A DNA stretch of 64,000 nucleotides from Opitutia bacterium. GTDB taxonomy: Bacteria; Verrucomicrobiota; Verrucomicrobiia; Opitutales; T3Sed10-336. Position numbers and translations under genes: made by a program. Numbering within the stretch: the first letter of the stretch is position 1; the number at the start of each line of letters is the position of its first letter. The notes under the pieces are model-generated. The model searched no databases, was not told the origin of the DNA, and worked only from the letters and a program-made list of their open reading frames with translations. Shown one piece after another: positions 37,646-47,198 of this stretch. Where the stretch lies: assembly GCA_003558065.1 (NCBI GenBank), contig PWMU01000099.1, positions 1 to 64,000 on the forward strand, given 5' to 3'.

Positions 37646-38599
37646 GTGTTGGGTGTCTCACATAAAAAACTTTCCAGCTGGTACCTTCAACTGGCACAGC
37701 AACTCGCTGCCGGGACGACTCTGACCGAAGCTTTGGCAAATGCATCAGGGGTGCCTTCCCGGGACAGCCTGGAAATGATCGAGGAATTGTCCCGGGGGGT
37801 GAGCCTGCCGGAGACACTCGAGCGTGCGCCCGGCTGGTGGCCCCGCGACGACCGGGTTATACTGGCGGCTGCCGCCAGAAGCGGGCGAATGGTACCGTCG
37901 CTCTACCTGCTCTCTCAAAAGCACAAGGATCTCGCCCGGCATTCAGCCCACGCCATGGGCGCGGCGGTGTACCCGCTCTTCGTTCTTCATTTCGCCGTGC
38001 TCATTCTTCCCCTTCCGGAGTTGATTATGGGGAGCGCGGAAGTCTATGCGCGGCAGGTGATTTCAGTTCTATTACCTCTGTGGCTCCTGATCGGGCTCTT
38101 CGTTGTGGCTGCCAGGAAACGTTCCGCCTGTCTTGGATTCGCCCTGGGATTCGTGCCGGGATTGCGGGGTTATCGGCGGGCCCGGGCACTGGCGGATTTT
38201 TGCTTCACCCTCGAAGGATTGATCAGTGCGGGGGAAAGCTATTCCGGCGCCTGGGAGCAAGCCGGCTCTTCGGCAGAGCACAGGGTTGTTCGCCGGTGCG
38301 CGGCAAGGGTGGCGGAAGTTGCCAAACAGGGGCGCGCTCCCGGGGAGGCGCTGCAGCGTGAGAGAGCGCTTCCAGGAAATTTCATATCACTCTATACCGT
38401 GGGCGAGAAATCGGGTCGTCTGGAGGAGAACCTGAGAGAGCTGGCAAACCATTTTCAGGAAGAAGCCCAGGGCAAACTGGCCGCGGCAAGCTTTTGGTAT
38501 CCCAAGCTGTTGTTTATTGTTATCGCCGCCTGGCTGGCCGTTAAAATACTGAGCTTTTACACCGGACTCTATGAACAGATGGACCCGCTCCTCTTCTGA
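37646..38599 (+). CDS. Type II secretion F-domain (GspF/PilC-like) membrane protein
   Basis: About 317 aa. Two T2SS F domains are visible, the first at about residues 10-105 (LAQQLAAGTTLTEALAN, EELSRGVSLPETLERAPGW) and the second at about 195-290 (FCFTLEGLISAGESYSGAWEQAG, SLYTVGEKSGRLEENLRELA). Hydrophobic segments lie between and after them. GspF/PilC proteins form the inner-membrane platform of type II secretion or type IV pilus assembly. The GTG at 37646 has an AAGGGG site seven bases before it; earlier ATGs at 37556 and 37586 are possible. No other pilus or secretion genes are adjacent. Confidence 0.84.
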   Translation: MLGVSHKKLSSWYLQLAQQLAAGTTLTEALANASGVPSRDSLEMIEELSRGVSLPETLERAPGWWPRDDRVILAAAARSGRMVPSLYLLSQKHKDLARHSAHAMGAAVYPLFVLHFAVLILPLPELIMGSAEVYARQVISVLLPLWLLIGLFVVAARKRSACLGFALGFVPGLRGYRRARALADFCFTLEGLISAGESYSGAWEQAGSSAEHRVVRRCAARVAEVAKQGRAPGEALQRERALPGNFISLYTVGEKSGRLEENLRELANHFQEEAQGKLAAASFWYPKLLFIVIAAWLAVKILSFYTGLYEQMDPLLF

Positions 38600-38835
38600 T
38601 TGAAACCCGCGGTTTTTTACTGATAGTCCCGGAATTGTACGGACTCGAAGATAACCCTTCGGAACCGGATCGTTTCCTCCCGGATCCCTCCAGGAACGCG
38701 ATTATCCCGCGATTCGACCGGATGGAAGACACCGCAGGGGTTGTTTAGTTTTCCGGCGTCCGGTAAGAGTTCAGCAATTTTGTCTTTTCCCCGACACTGA
38801 TTTGTTTTAGCTTTCCTTGATCAAATGCCATGACC

Positions 38836-38910
38836 GTCCCCGTAGTTCAAAGGATAGAACCGCGGTTTCCTAAACCGTTAATCCCAGTTCGAGTCTGGGC
38901 GGGGGCACCA
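38836..38910 (+). tRNA. tRNA-Arg(CCT)
   Basis: 75 bases including an encoded CCA. A complete cloverleaf can be drawn: acceptor GTCCCCG/CGGGGGC (one T-G pair), D stem GTTC/GAAC, anticodon stem GCGGT/ACCGT with loop TTCCTAA, so anticodon CCT, and T stem CCCAG/CTGGG with loop TTCGAGT. The accessory-looking region follows directly, and tRNA genes are common integration sites. I found no repeat of its 3' end in the window. Confidence 0.93.
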
Positions 38911-39027
38911 CTCTTATAAGCAACGAGTTCCAAGATCAAATAGCCCGACAGGTGGGATGGCTCCTCTTTTGATTTACTTATTCCGGACGCCTATCGATTA
39001 CGGCCTATTTCGGTAAACAGGTGGGAA

Positions 39028-39147
39028 TTAACGTGTGCCGATTTCCACGCGTCGTCTCGCTTCTATTGCGTCGCAGGCGTTGGCCACGAGATTCATGATG
39101 ACCTGGCACTGGATTGCGGGATCGACACCGAACCGATCCTTTGCCAT
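39028..39147 (-). pseudogene. Remnant of a sensor histidine kinase (ATPase-domain N-box)
   Basis: On the minus strand, 39 codons from the ATG at 39147 encode VDPAIQCQVIMNLVANACDA and a short basic end before TAA at 39028-39030. That stretch is the N-box of the histidine-kinase ATPase domain, with the hallmark N in NLVANACDA. A stop lies just before the ATG (TAG), and nothing else of a kinase is present. It therefore looks like a decayed fragment. It fills the gene-free stretch 38911-39235, in which I see nothing else. Confidence 0.65.
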
Positions 39148-39235
39148 TCTTTTCTAAACTGCCTTGTTCGATTGGATGCGCCGGCAAGGGCGCCGGTGCT
39201 TATTGGTTGCAACTAGGACAGCAGGAAACGGAACC

Positions 39236-40894
39236 ATGCCAAGCGATCCGGAGACACGGCTTGCCTCGGGCCGAAAGGCCCTGGAGGCCGGTGATTGGAA
39301 GAACGCCCGCGACAGGTTTCGCGAAGCGCTCGAATCGGGAGAAACCCCCGAGGCGCTGTGCGGGTTGGGGGAGGCGCTGTGGTGGCTGGGGGACCTCGAG
39401 GGGACCGTGAGCACGTTCGAGCGGGCCTACTCGGTATCCCGGAGCCGAGGGGATCATCTCCGTGCCGCGGAAGCCGCCTTGCGCAACGTGCTGCACGCCC
39501 GTTTCTACCTGGGGAATGAAACCGCGGCTTCAGGGTGGGTCGCGCGTGCCCGGAGGGTGATCGAGGAGCATGACCTTGACGCGCTTCGCGGGGAACTGTT
39601 GGTCATTCAATCCTGCTGCGCCGGCGATCCGTCGGCCGGGGAGAGGGACGCGCGCCGGGCGCTGGAGTGGGCGCGCCGGGCGGGAGATCCCGATCTCGAA
39701 CTCTGCTCGCTCAGCAGCGCAGGGGCGGCGCTCGTGCGACAGGGACGGGTTGGAGACGGCCTCGAACTGCTGAACGAGGCCTGGACGGGAGCGCTCTCGG
39801 GAGAAGGCCGGCGATTGGAGACCACGGTATTCACAGGATGCGACTACATGACCTCCTGCGCGCACTGCGCCGCCTTCGAACGCGCGGTCGAATGCCTGCG
39901 GGCCGCGGAGCGGTTCTCACGGCGCCACGGGTGCCCCTTCCTGTATTCGGAGTGCCGACTCGTTTACTGCGAGGTGTTGCTGGCGACGGGGAATTGGTCG
40001 CAGGCGGAGAAAGAGCTGCGGATGGCGATCGAACGGACGCGTGCGACGGTTCCGGTCTACCATGCGTGGGCCCTCGCCGGACTCGCTGACCTGCGACTCT
40101 CACAGGGGGGGATGGAGGAGGCCGAGCGGTTGGTGCAGGGCTACGAGGGGTACCCCAGAACCGTGCCGGTGATTGTCCGGATGCACCTCTTGCGCGGGGC
40201 GTTCGACGCGGCGGCGCTGGCCGCTCGGCGCCGCCTCGACGTTGTCGGCGACGGGCAGCTCGAAAGTGCTCTGCTGCTCGAGCTGCTCGGGGAAGCGGAA
40301 GCGGGACAGGGGTGTTTCGAGGAGGTGGCCCGGATCGGGCGCCACCTGGTCGACCTCGGGAGCACGCGCAACTGCCGCGTGATGCGGGCCCGCGGAGAGC
40401 GCCTGCTGGGACGGGCCTCCCTCGGGGCGGATCCCGCGGCGGGACGGCGCCGTTTCGACGAGGCCCTGGCGGCGTTCGTCGAGCTGAACATGCCCTACGA
40501 GGCGGCGCGGACCCGGCTTCTCCTCGCCGAAACCCTTTGCGAGCTCCAGCCGGAGCTGGCGGCCGGGGAAGCCCGCGCGGCGCTGAAGAGCCTGGACGGC
40601 CTGGGCGCCGGCCGCGAGGCCGACCTCGCGGCCGATCTTCTTCGGCGGCTGGGAGTCCGTTCCGGCCGGGAGGGGTCCCGGGGGCTCCACCCCCTCACCC
40701 GGCGTGAGCGCGAGGTGTTGGCCTTGCTCGGGGAAGGGCTCTCCAATCCCGAAATCGCCCGGCGACTCTTCATCAGCCCCAAGACGGCGGAGCACCATGT
40801 GTGCAGCATTCTCAGTAAGACCGGTTTCAGAAGCCGCGCCGCGGCCGCCGCCGCTTCGGTGCGGCAATTCTCGGCAAAAACTGTCAAAAAATAG
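39236..40894 (+). CDS. TPR-containing LuxR-family transcriptional regulator
   Basis: About 552 aa. From residue 1 it is a helical tetratricopeptide-like array (ALEAGDWKNARDRFREALES, CGLGEALWWLGDLEGTVSTF), and the last 65 residues are a LuxR helix-turn-helix: LTRREREVLALLGEGLSN, PEIARRLFISPKTAEHHVC. The start at 39236 follows a GCAGGAAACGG site. There is no N-terminal ATPase, so it is not a full MalT-type protein. It opens the region downstream of the tRNA and shares design with the regulator at 45073. The ligand or partner sensed by the TPR part is unknown. Confidence 0.82.
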   Translation: MPSDPETRLASGRKALEAGDWKNARDRFREALESGETPEALCGLGEALWWLGDLEGTVSTFERAYSVSRSRGDHLRAAEAALRNVLHARFYLGNETAASGWVARARRVIEEHDLDALRGELLVIQSCCAGDPSAGERDARRALEWARRAGDPDLELCSLSSAGAALVRQGRVGDGLELLNEAWTGALSGEGRRLETTVFTGCDYMTSCAHCAAFERAVECLRAAERFSRRHGCPFLYSECRLVYCEVLLATGNWSQAEKELRMAIERTRATVPVYHAWALAGLADLRLSQGGMEEAERLVQGYEGYPRTVPVIVRMHLLRGAFDAAALAARRRLDVVGDGQLESALLLELLGEAEAGQGCFEEVARIGRHLVDLGSTRNCRVMRARGERLLGRASLGADPAAGRRRFDEALAAFVELNMPYEAARTRLLLAETLCELQPELAAGEARAALKSLDGLGAGREADLAADLLRRLGVRSGREGSRGLHPLTRREREVLALLGEGLSNPEIARRLFISPKTAEHHVCSILSKTGFRSRAAAAAASVRQFSAKTVKK

Positions 40895-41069
40895 GGGAAC
40901 TCCCCGATGTTTCACGGAGCGAAATCCGGTAGGATGTCCGTCGTTCAGAGCCCCCGGTATTAGCGGCAGGTGATGCGGTTTCGGCTGGCGCTGATTCGGT
41001 TGGGCGGAAGGGCATGCCGGTTGAATTCGCTCAAGGTAAGTGATGTAAACTCAAATCCAGGAGGTAGCT

Positions 41070-42752
41070 ATGAAAGAGAAACATGGGCAGAAGGTTCGAT
41101 TCGCTCCCAACTTGCACAGCCCGGAGCCCCGTTTTCGACTTGGCCGCGCCGGGAGGAACGACCGTTTCCCGGTGCGAATCGTTCCCGTACTCCTCGCTTC
41201 GGGATTGTTGCTGGGAGTGTCGGGTTGTACCCACAACAACGCCGAACCGGACCGCGGGCATGGCGAGGCCATGGCCGGTGAGCACGAGCACGGGGTGGTC
41301 CATTTCCCGACTTCATGCAACCCGGAGGCCCGGGAGGAGATCGAAACGGGACTGGGACACCTGCACCATATGATGTACGAGCAGGCTCGGCCCCATTTCG
41401 AGGCGGCGGCGGAAGCCGACCCCGATTGCGCGATGGCGCATTGGGGCATTGCCATGACGCGCTTTCAACCGCTGTGGCATCCCACGCCGACGGAGGGGCT
41501 GGAGCGCGGCAAGGCCGCCCTGGCGCGGGCGCGGGAACTCGGCGCGCCAACCGAGCGCGAGGAACGGTACATCGCGGCGGCAGAGGCGTTCTTCACCGAT
41601 CCCGAACCGCCGAGAGAAAGCCGCGCCCGGGATCATGAGGCACGGGTCCGCGCCTGGCTGGACGCGCAGCGACAGGTGCACGAAGCCCACCCCGAAGATG
41701 TCGACGCCGCGGCCTTCTACGCGCTGGCCGAGGTCTCCTATGCGATGACCCAGTTCTCGCCGCACGAGGAGCGGGACTTCACCCGAGAGCGCCGCGCGGG
41801 GGCCTTAATGGAGGAATATTTGGAGGATTTTCCGGAGCATCCCGGTCTTTTCCACTACCTCATTCATGCCTACGACAGCCCCGAATTGGCCCACAAGGCC
41901 CTGGAAACCGCCCGCGCCTACGATAAGCTGGCGCCGGACACCGTCCACGCCCTGCACATGCCCAGCCACATTTTCGTCCGGCTCGGGTACTGGGAGGAGA
42001 CGGCCGAGTGGAACGAACGGTCAGCGGAGGCCGCGCTTCGGGATATGGAGGATGATTTCCACGCCACCGCCCATTACGTTCACGCTCTCGACTACATGAT
42101 GTACGCCTACCTCCAGATGGGCGATGAAGAGAAGGCGCGAGAGACGCTGCGAAAGGTTCAAGGGGTCGATGAGATGTGGGATGCCGCCTTCGCGGCCTAC
42201 AACATCGCGGCGCCGCAGGCGCGGTACTACCTCGAGCAGGGGAAGTGGGAAGGCGCGGCATCGTTGGAGCCGCGAACGCCTCGTGTTGTCGACTGGGACC
42301 AGTTCCCTCCCGGGGAAGCGCAGTTCTACTACGCCCGGGGCCTGGGGGCGGCCCGGATCGGCGATCTCGACCAGGCGGAATCGGACCGCGAGCGGATCAC
42401 TAAGCTCGTTGCGGCCCTGCGCGAGGCCGACGACGCCTACTGGGCGTACATGACCGAAGCCCTGGGCAACGCGGTCGAAGCCTGGATCCTCTACGAGCGT
42501 GGCGAGACCGGGGAAGCCCTGGCGCTGATGAGTGAAGCGGCCGATCTCGAAGACTCCATGGACAAACATCCCACCACCCCGGGCGAAGTGCTTCCCGTGC
42601 GCGAGCTCTATGCGGAACTGCTCCTGAAGGAGGGGCGGGTCGAGGACGCGATAGAGGCGTTCGAGGCATCCCTCCAACGGACTCCCGACCGGCGAAATGC
42701 CCTGAACGGCATCGAGCGGGCCCGGACCGAGCTCGCGGCTGCGTCCAATTGA
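41070..42752 (+). CDS. TPR-repeat lipoprotein
   Basis: 560 aa. The signal is preceded by about 35 charged residues; the hydrophobic part is VLLASGLLLGVSGCTHNN, with the lipid-carrying Cys at about residue 53. The mature protein is His-rich at first (GHGEAMAGEHEHGVVHFPTS) and then all helical TPR repeats, including HYLIHAYDSPELAHKALE and AEWNERSAEAALRDMEDDF. A very good ribosome-binding site (CAGGAGGTAGCT) precedes the ATG. The His cluster right after the lipid anchor might bind metal. It stands first in a run of accessory genes. I do not recognise its family beyond TPR. Confidence 0.78.
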   Translation: MKEKHGQKVRFAPNLHSPEPRFRLGRAGRNDRFPVRIVPVLLASGLLLGVSGCTHNNAEPDRGHGEAMAGEHEHGVVHFPTSCNPEAREEIETGLGHLHHMMYEQARPHFEAAAEADPDCAMAHWGIAMTRFQPLWHPTPTEGLERGKAALARARELGAPTEREERYIAAAEAFFTDPEPPRESRARDHEARVRAWLDAQRQVHEAHPEDVDAAAFYALAEVSYAMTQFSPHEERDFTRERRAGALMEEYLEDFPEHPGLFHYLIHAYDSPELAHKALETARAYDKLAPDTVHALHMPSHIFVRLGYWEETAEWNERSAEAALRDMEDDFHATAHYVHALDYMMYAYLQMGDEEKARETLRKVQGVDEMWDAAFAAYNIAAPQARYYLEQGKWEGAASLEPRTPRVVDWDQFPPGEAQFYYARGLGAARIGDLDQAESDRERITKLVAALREADDAYWAYMTEALGNAVEAWILYERGETGEALALMSEAADLEDSMDKHPTTPGEVLPVRELYAELLLKEGRVEDAIEAFEASLQRTPDRRNALNGIERARTELAAASN

Positions 42753-42893
42753 CCCTTTGGAAAAAGGGTTTGCGAGGAGGACGGCACCGCTGGTCATCGA
42801 AAACACCTATCCTCTGACAGTCGCAATCCGTGTGCAGGGGCGCGGCCCGTTTTGAGAAACCTCCAACCAGAATTCGAAAGGAGACCGTAAATC

Positions 42894-43316
42894 ATGAGCG
42901 CCGATCACGAAAAACCTGAGAAAGAGTCCGTGAGCCGCGAAGAGATCGATGCGTCCTTCGCCCGCATTGCGAGGGGATCAGGACCACTGGACGGACAGAC
43001 ATTCGTAGGTACGGCAACCGAAGAGGGAAAAACCGAACCCGAGCCCCTGCACCTCGAATTTCGGCTGGGAGCCCTGCTTGCCGTCGAATGCATGCCTTAC
43101 GCATTTGGCGCCGGACCGTACACCGCCTCCACCACCGGAGACGGGGCCATCGAGTTCACGTCCGAAATCCGGAGTCTCGAGCACGAGACGGAGAATCATC
43201 TCTGGAAGGGGCGGGTCAGGGACGGTGCGATCACCGGGACCATGATCTGGACCGATCGCGGGGGAAAGCGCACAGCAATGTCGTTCGAGGGCCGCGCGAA
43301 GGGAGCGGACGGATGA
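42894..43316 (+). CDS. Small protein of unknown function upstream of the flavoprotein gene
   Basis: 140 aa. An acidic/charged N-terminus (EKPEKESVSREEIDASFARIA) is followed by beta-rich sequence (PLHLEFRLGALLAVECMPY, DGAITGTMIWTDRGGKRTAM), compatible with a small beta-sandwich or barrel. An AAAGGAGA site lies before the start. The last codon overlaps the next gene's ATG (ATGA), so the two are translationally coupled and the protein may work with the acyl-CoA-dehydrogenase-like enzyme. No family recognised. Confidence 0.65.
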   Translation: MSADHEKPEKESVSREEIDASFARIARGSGPLDGQTFVGTATEEGKTEPEPLHLEFRLGALLAVECMPYAFGAGPYTASTTGDGAIEFTSEIRSLEHETENHLWKGRVRDGAITGTMIWTDRGGKRTAMSFEGRAKGADG

Positions 43317-44518
43317 TCGTCAGGGGAATGACAATGAAACATGCGATCGATGAAGAGCCGCTGGAAGCTGCTAGAAAATTGGCTCCGACGATTCGCAAGC
43401 ATACCGACGATGCCGAACGGAAGCGGAGACCCTCAAAGGTGGTCATGGATGCCCTGACCGAATCCGGGCTCCAACGCATGTTCACTCCCCGTTCCCTGGG
43501 TGGATTGGAAACGGACCCGGTCACCTACGCGCGCGTGGCCGAGGAAATCGCCGGATTCGACAGCGTGGCCGCGTGGGCGTTGCAGCTCGGCAACCACATC
43601 GCCTGGTGGTGCGCCCGCTTGCCGGAGCAAGGGGTGGAGGAGATTTATGGTCGGGGACCTGACGTCCCGATCGCCGGCGCCTTTCACCCGCCCCAGCGGG
43701 TTGTCGAACGGAATGGTGGCTACCGCATAACCGGGCGCGCCCCTCTCGCCAGCAACATTCACGACGCCGAATGGCTGCTGCTGAGCGGGATTCCGATGGA
43801 TGGAGATAAGCCGAAACGAACGGAAGACGGCACACCCGAATTTCTGCAGCTTGTTCTGCCGGCCGGTGAAGTGGAAATCATCGATACCTGGCACGCCCTC
43901 GGCATGCGCGGCACGGACAGCAACGACGTCGCCGTCGAGGACGTCTTCGTGCCACAGTCGCGAACCTTTGCGCTGGCACCCGGGTTCGATCCCGGCCCGC
44001 ATTACCAGGGTCCCCTTTACCGTTTTCCGGGCATGGGGACCGTTGTCGCCATCTTCACTCCGGTGATGCTGGCCATCGGGCGCGGCGCGATCGACGAGTT
44101 CCGCAAACTCGCCCTGGAGAAGACGCCCCTCGGTTACGCACGGAAGCTCAGGGAGCGCACCGTCGTTCAGGCGACGCTCGCCCGGGCCGAGGGAATGCTG
44201 CGGGCGGCCCGCGTGCTTTTCTACGAAACCCTGGCGGAAGCCTGGGAGCGGACGCGAAACGGCGAGTCCTCCACGCTCGAACAGAAGTCGGACCTGGTGC
44301 TGGCCGGAACCCACGCCGCCCAGACCGTGGCGAAGGTCACCGAGATGATGCACGGCCTCGCGGGCACTTCCGGCATCTACACAAGCAGCCGCCTCGAGCG
44401 GCACTTCCGCGATGCGCACACCTTGCGGCACCAGGGCTTCATCTCGGCGAATCGCTACGAGACCGCCGGCCAGGTTCAACTCGGCGTGACACCCGAGTTC
44501 CCGATGGTTGCTATTTGA
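43313..44518 (+). CDS. Acyl-CoA-dehydrogenase-like flavoprotein (possible monooxygenase type)
   Basis: About 401 aa. It shows the acyl-CoA dehydrogenase fold: the N-terminal helical part ends LGGLETDPVTYARVAEEIA, a beta-domain motif pair follows (GGYRITGRAPLASNIHDAEW and GTDSNDVAVEDVFVP), and the C-terminal helical domain holds GLAGTSGIYTSSRLERHFRDAHTLRHQGF. The HsaA/DszC-type monooxygenases share the latter pattern, while a typical catalytic Glu of dehydrogenases is not obvious, so a flavin-dependent hydroxylase is possible. The start codon overlaps the preceding stop, and GGGAG precedes it. Confidence 0.83.
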   Translation: MIVRGMTMKHAIDEEPLEAARKLAPTIRKHTDDAERKRRPSKVVMDALTESGLQRMFTPRSLGGLETDPVTYARVAEEIAGFDSVAAWALQLGNHIAWWCARLPEQGVEEIYGRGPDVPIAGAFHPPQRVVERNGGYRITGRAPLASNIHDAEWLLLSGIPMDGDKPKRTEDGTPEFLQLVLPAGEVEIIDTWHALGMRGTDSNDVAVEDVFVPQSRTFALAPGFDPGPHYQGPLYRFPGMGTVVAIFTPVMLAIGRGAIDEFRKLALEKTPLGYARKLRERTVVQATLARAEGMLRAARVLFYETLAEAWERTRNGESSTLEQKSDLVLAGTHAAQTVAKVTEMMHGLAGTSGIYTSSRLERHFRDAHTLRHQGFISANRYETAGQVQLGVTPEFPMVAI

Positions 44519-44586
44519 GTGTATCTTCCGGACGCCGCAACGGTCCGTGATGATTGGAGAAAGGTTTCACGGAGGGTAGCTCGCTA

Positions 44587-44615
44587 TTGACAAATTGCCG
44601 TGGGTTTTATTAATT
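44587..44615 (+). promoter_or_regulatory. Possible sigma-70-type promoter before the DUF4242 gene
   Basis: TTGACA at 44587-44592 is followed 15-17 bases later by AT-rich TATTAATT at about 44608-44615. This stands in a non-coding gap, about 95 bases before the DUF4242 start. The -35 is a perfect match; the -10 is approximate. Confidence 0.45.
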
Positions 44616-44709
44616 AGCGGAAATTATAACTCATCAAACCCAAGCTTATTCGCAAGGCTGACGCTTTGCGGTTTCGTGCCCTGCAATACAGGAAAGGAGG
44701 TGAGCAACC

Positions 44710-44982
44710 ATGCCCAAATACGTTATCGAGCGAGAAATCCCCGGCGCCGGAAAGATGTCCACGAATGAACTTCATGACGCCTCGACCAAATCCTGTGAGG
44801 TTATTCGCAAGCTGGGTCCCGAGATCCAGTGGCTTCACAGCTACGTGACCGACGACAAAATCTACTGCGTCTACATTGCGTCCGACGAGAACTGCGTGAA
44901 GAAACATGCGGAACAATCAGGCTTTCCGGCCAGCCGGATTTCGCCGGTCGCAACGGTCATCGACCCGACCACCGCGGAATGA
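44710..44982 (+). CDS. DUF4242 (SCO4226-like, possible nickel-binding) small protein
   Basis: 90 aa. The DUF4242 pattern is clear: KYVIEREIPGAGKMS at the N-terminus, then LGPEIQWLHSYVTDDKIYCV and ENCVKKHAEQSGFPASRISPV. It forms a ferredoxin-like dimeric fold; one member, Streptomyces SCO4226, binds nickel. A near-perfect ribosome-binding site (AAAGGAGGTGA) precedes the ATG, suggesting strong expression. The LuxR regulator starts 90 bases downstream. The exact role is unknown. Confidence 0.83.
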   Translation: MPKYVIEREIPGAGKMSTNELHDASTKSCEVIRKLGPEIQWLHSYVTDDKIYCVYIASDENCVKKHAEQSGFPASRISPVATVIDPTTAE

Positions 44983-45072
44983 GCTGTCGGTGCCTCCCCG
45001 GTTGTCAGATGACGGCCGTTCAACCGGAATATCACCCGGAGGTCCGGTCGCTGGCCGGACCTCCTATGTTCC

Positions 45073-47154
45073 ATGAAACCAACAGCCCAACCCGTCAATC
45101 CCGCGACCTCCCGGAAGGCCCGTGCCGGGGCATCTCCTCCTGCGGACGATGCCGGATTCAATGAAGCTCTCGAGGTGGCCGCTTTGATGCAGCCGACCTT
45201 TCCCGTATTCCTGCTCGTTCACTTCGGGATCGCTCCGGAAGTTCTCGACCGTTGCTTCGAAACTGGTGTTTTGGTCGAACGGGACCCCGGTAACGCCGGG
45301 TTCAACTGTGCCGTGACCCGTCGGCGAACCGCGGAGGCAGTGCCCTGGGGCAGACGCCGCTGCCTGCACAGGCGTCTGGCAACGGCGATCGAAGCTACGG
45401 GCGGCTCTCCGAACGAGGCGGCCGAGCATTACGCTGCCGCCCACGCCTACCCCGAGGCCCGGTGTGCCTGGATTGGGTTCGCGGATGCGGCTTGCGCCCA
45501 AAAGCGTTACGGGGAAGCTCTGGCGGCGTTTCGGAAGGCACTGGAGATTTGGCCGGCGGGAGAAGACGACCCCGAACGGGGTCGCGTGCTCCAGGAGCTT
45601 GCGCGCTGTGCGGAGAACGAGGATGTGCTCGGCGCGGCCGAAATGGCCTGGACGGAACTGTTTGAGCGGGCCGTCGAAGAAGACGATCTGGAATTGGGGA
45701 TCAGGGCGTGCCATCGTCTGGCGGATTTCGGACGCCGCCGCTGCGATCCCGTCGCCGTGCGGAAACAGTTGACTGCGGCTGCCGATTTGGCGGAGCGTGC
45801 GGGTGATTGCGAGGCAATCGCAGGAACTCGTTTCGCCCTTGCCGGGTTCCTGACCGACCGAATTCGGCTGCACGACGCCCTCGAGGAAATAGAACGGGCC
45901 GAGCGTGCCTCCGAACGCACCGGCAAGCCGGAGCTTCTCTCTCAAATTATGGGTTTTCACGGATTGCTTCTTGCCATGCTCGGTCGGTCCGGCGAAGCCC
46001 ACCGCGTCGTGGATGATTCGCTGCGTTTGGCGCTGGAGGCCAACTCGATCGAAGCAGCCGCTACGGCTTATAGGCGATTGGCGAACCTCCGTGACTATGC
46101 CGCCGACTACCCCGGTGAGCGCGACGCCCAGTTGCGGGCCATCGCGTTCTGCCGGAGCAAAGGCGTTTCCACGGGCGTGCATTCCTGTCTGAGTTGCCTG
46201 AGTTACGCGTTCTTTCGCACTGGCCAGTGGAAACGGGCCCTCCACACCGCCCAGGAAGTGTTGGCCGCCAGGGACTCTCACCCGTCCCTCCGCGCCACCG
46301 CTCTGCTCGTCCGCGGATTGATTACCACTTTCCGGGGCGAGCGCCGACACGCCGACGCTCTGATCGACGAAGCCCTGCAGGGACTTCGGCGGGAAAATTT
46401 CGTGGGCATGGAGTTCTTCGCCCTTTGGGCACGGGCGACACTGGCAGAGGTCGACGGTCGAGTGGCTGACGCGGCCGCTGTTTACACCCACATCCGTTTT
46501 CTGTGGGAGGAAACGGAAGACCTGCACGATGTGCTGCCGGCGCTGATCGGAGCGAGCTGTTTTTACGCAAGGCAACACCAGCTTGATGCCTTGCGGGAAT
46601 GTGTGGACATTCTTAACCGCATTTCGGCGCGGAGCGACACACCGGAAGTCCGTTCTGTCGGGCGAGTGGCGCAAGGGGAAGCGGCCAGAATCGAGGGAGA
46701 TCGGGCCATGGCGATCCGATTGATGCGCCAGGCGGTTGACGATTATCAACAGGTCGGCGCGCCGGTGGAACAGGCGCTGGTCCGGCATCGGCTCAGCCTG
46801 GTTCTGGCGGAAGGGGCCCATTTCGAGGAAGCGCTTCGATGGCGCCGAGAGGCGCAGCGGATTGCCGAACGATTGGGTATGCGGCTCATTCTGGAAAAAC
46901 TTGAAAAGGAATTTCCCGCAGGTCTTGCCGGGACCGTTGAACCGCTGCCGACGGGCGGATTGACGGAGCGTCAGCGCGACGTTCTTCGGTTGATGTCGAA
47001 GGGACTCACGAACAAGGAAATCGCGGCACGATTCTCACTGAGCCCGCGCACGGTCGAAATGCACGTCGCTAATATGCTGCAACGCCTGCACTGTCGCACC
47101 CGCGCCCAGGCGACCCGGAAAGCGGCGGAATTGGGGATCGTCGACTCTTCCTGA
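45073..47154 (+). CDS. LAL/MalT-type regulator lacking its ATPase domain, with LuxR helix-turn-helix
   Basis: 693 aa. The first 130 residues look like the winged-helix segment that follows the ATPase in STAND/LAL regulators (LEVAALMQPTFPVFLLVHFG, RRRCLHRRLATAIEA, PNEAAEHYAAAHAYPEA). TPR repeats follow (about 130-600), then a LuxR domain at the C-terminus: LTERQRDVLRLMSKGLTN, KEIAARFSLSPRTVEMHVAN. No Walker motifs are present, so the ATPase has been lost or never existed. It resembles, but is longer than, the regulator at 39236. It lies between the DUF4242 and nitroreductase-like genes, which are plausible targets. Confidence 0.83.
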   Translation: MKPTAQPVNPATSRKARAGASPPADDAGFNEALEVAALMQPTFPVFLLVHFGIAPEVLDRCFETGVLVERDPGNAGFNCAVTRRRTAEAVPWGRRRCLHRRLATAIEATGGSPNEAAEHYAAAHAYPEARCAWIGFADAACAQKRYGEALAAFRKALEIWPAGEDDPERGRVLQELARCAENEDVLGAAEMAWTELFERAVEEDDLELGIRACHRLADFGRRRCDPVAVRKQLTAAADLAERAGDCEAIAGTRFALAGFLTDRIRLHDALEEIERAERASERTGKPELLSQIMGFHGLLLAMLGRSGEAHRVVDDSLRLALEANSIEAAATAYRRLANLRDYAADYPGERDAQLRAIAFCRSKGVSTGVHSCLSCLSYAFFRTGQWKRALHTAQEVLAARDSHPSLRATALLVRGLITTFRGERRHADALIDEALQGLRRENFVGMEFFALWARATLAEVDGRVADAAAVYTHIRFLWEETEDLHDVLPALIGASCFYARQHQLDALRECVDILNRISARSDTPEVRSVGRVAQGEAARIEGDRAMAIRLMRQAVDDYQQVGAPVEQALVRHRLSLVLAEGAHFEEALRWRREAQRIAERLGMRLILEKLEKEFPAGLAGTVEPLPTGGLTERQRDVLRLMSKGLTNKEIAARFSLSPRTVEMHVANMLQRLHCRTRAQATRKAAELGIVDSS

Positions 47155-47198
47155 GCCCGGGGCACCAGGGAACCCGCCGGCGAGATTAACTCCTGCCG

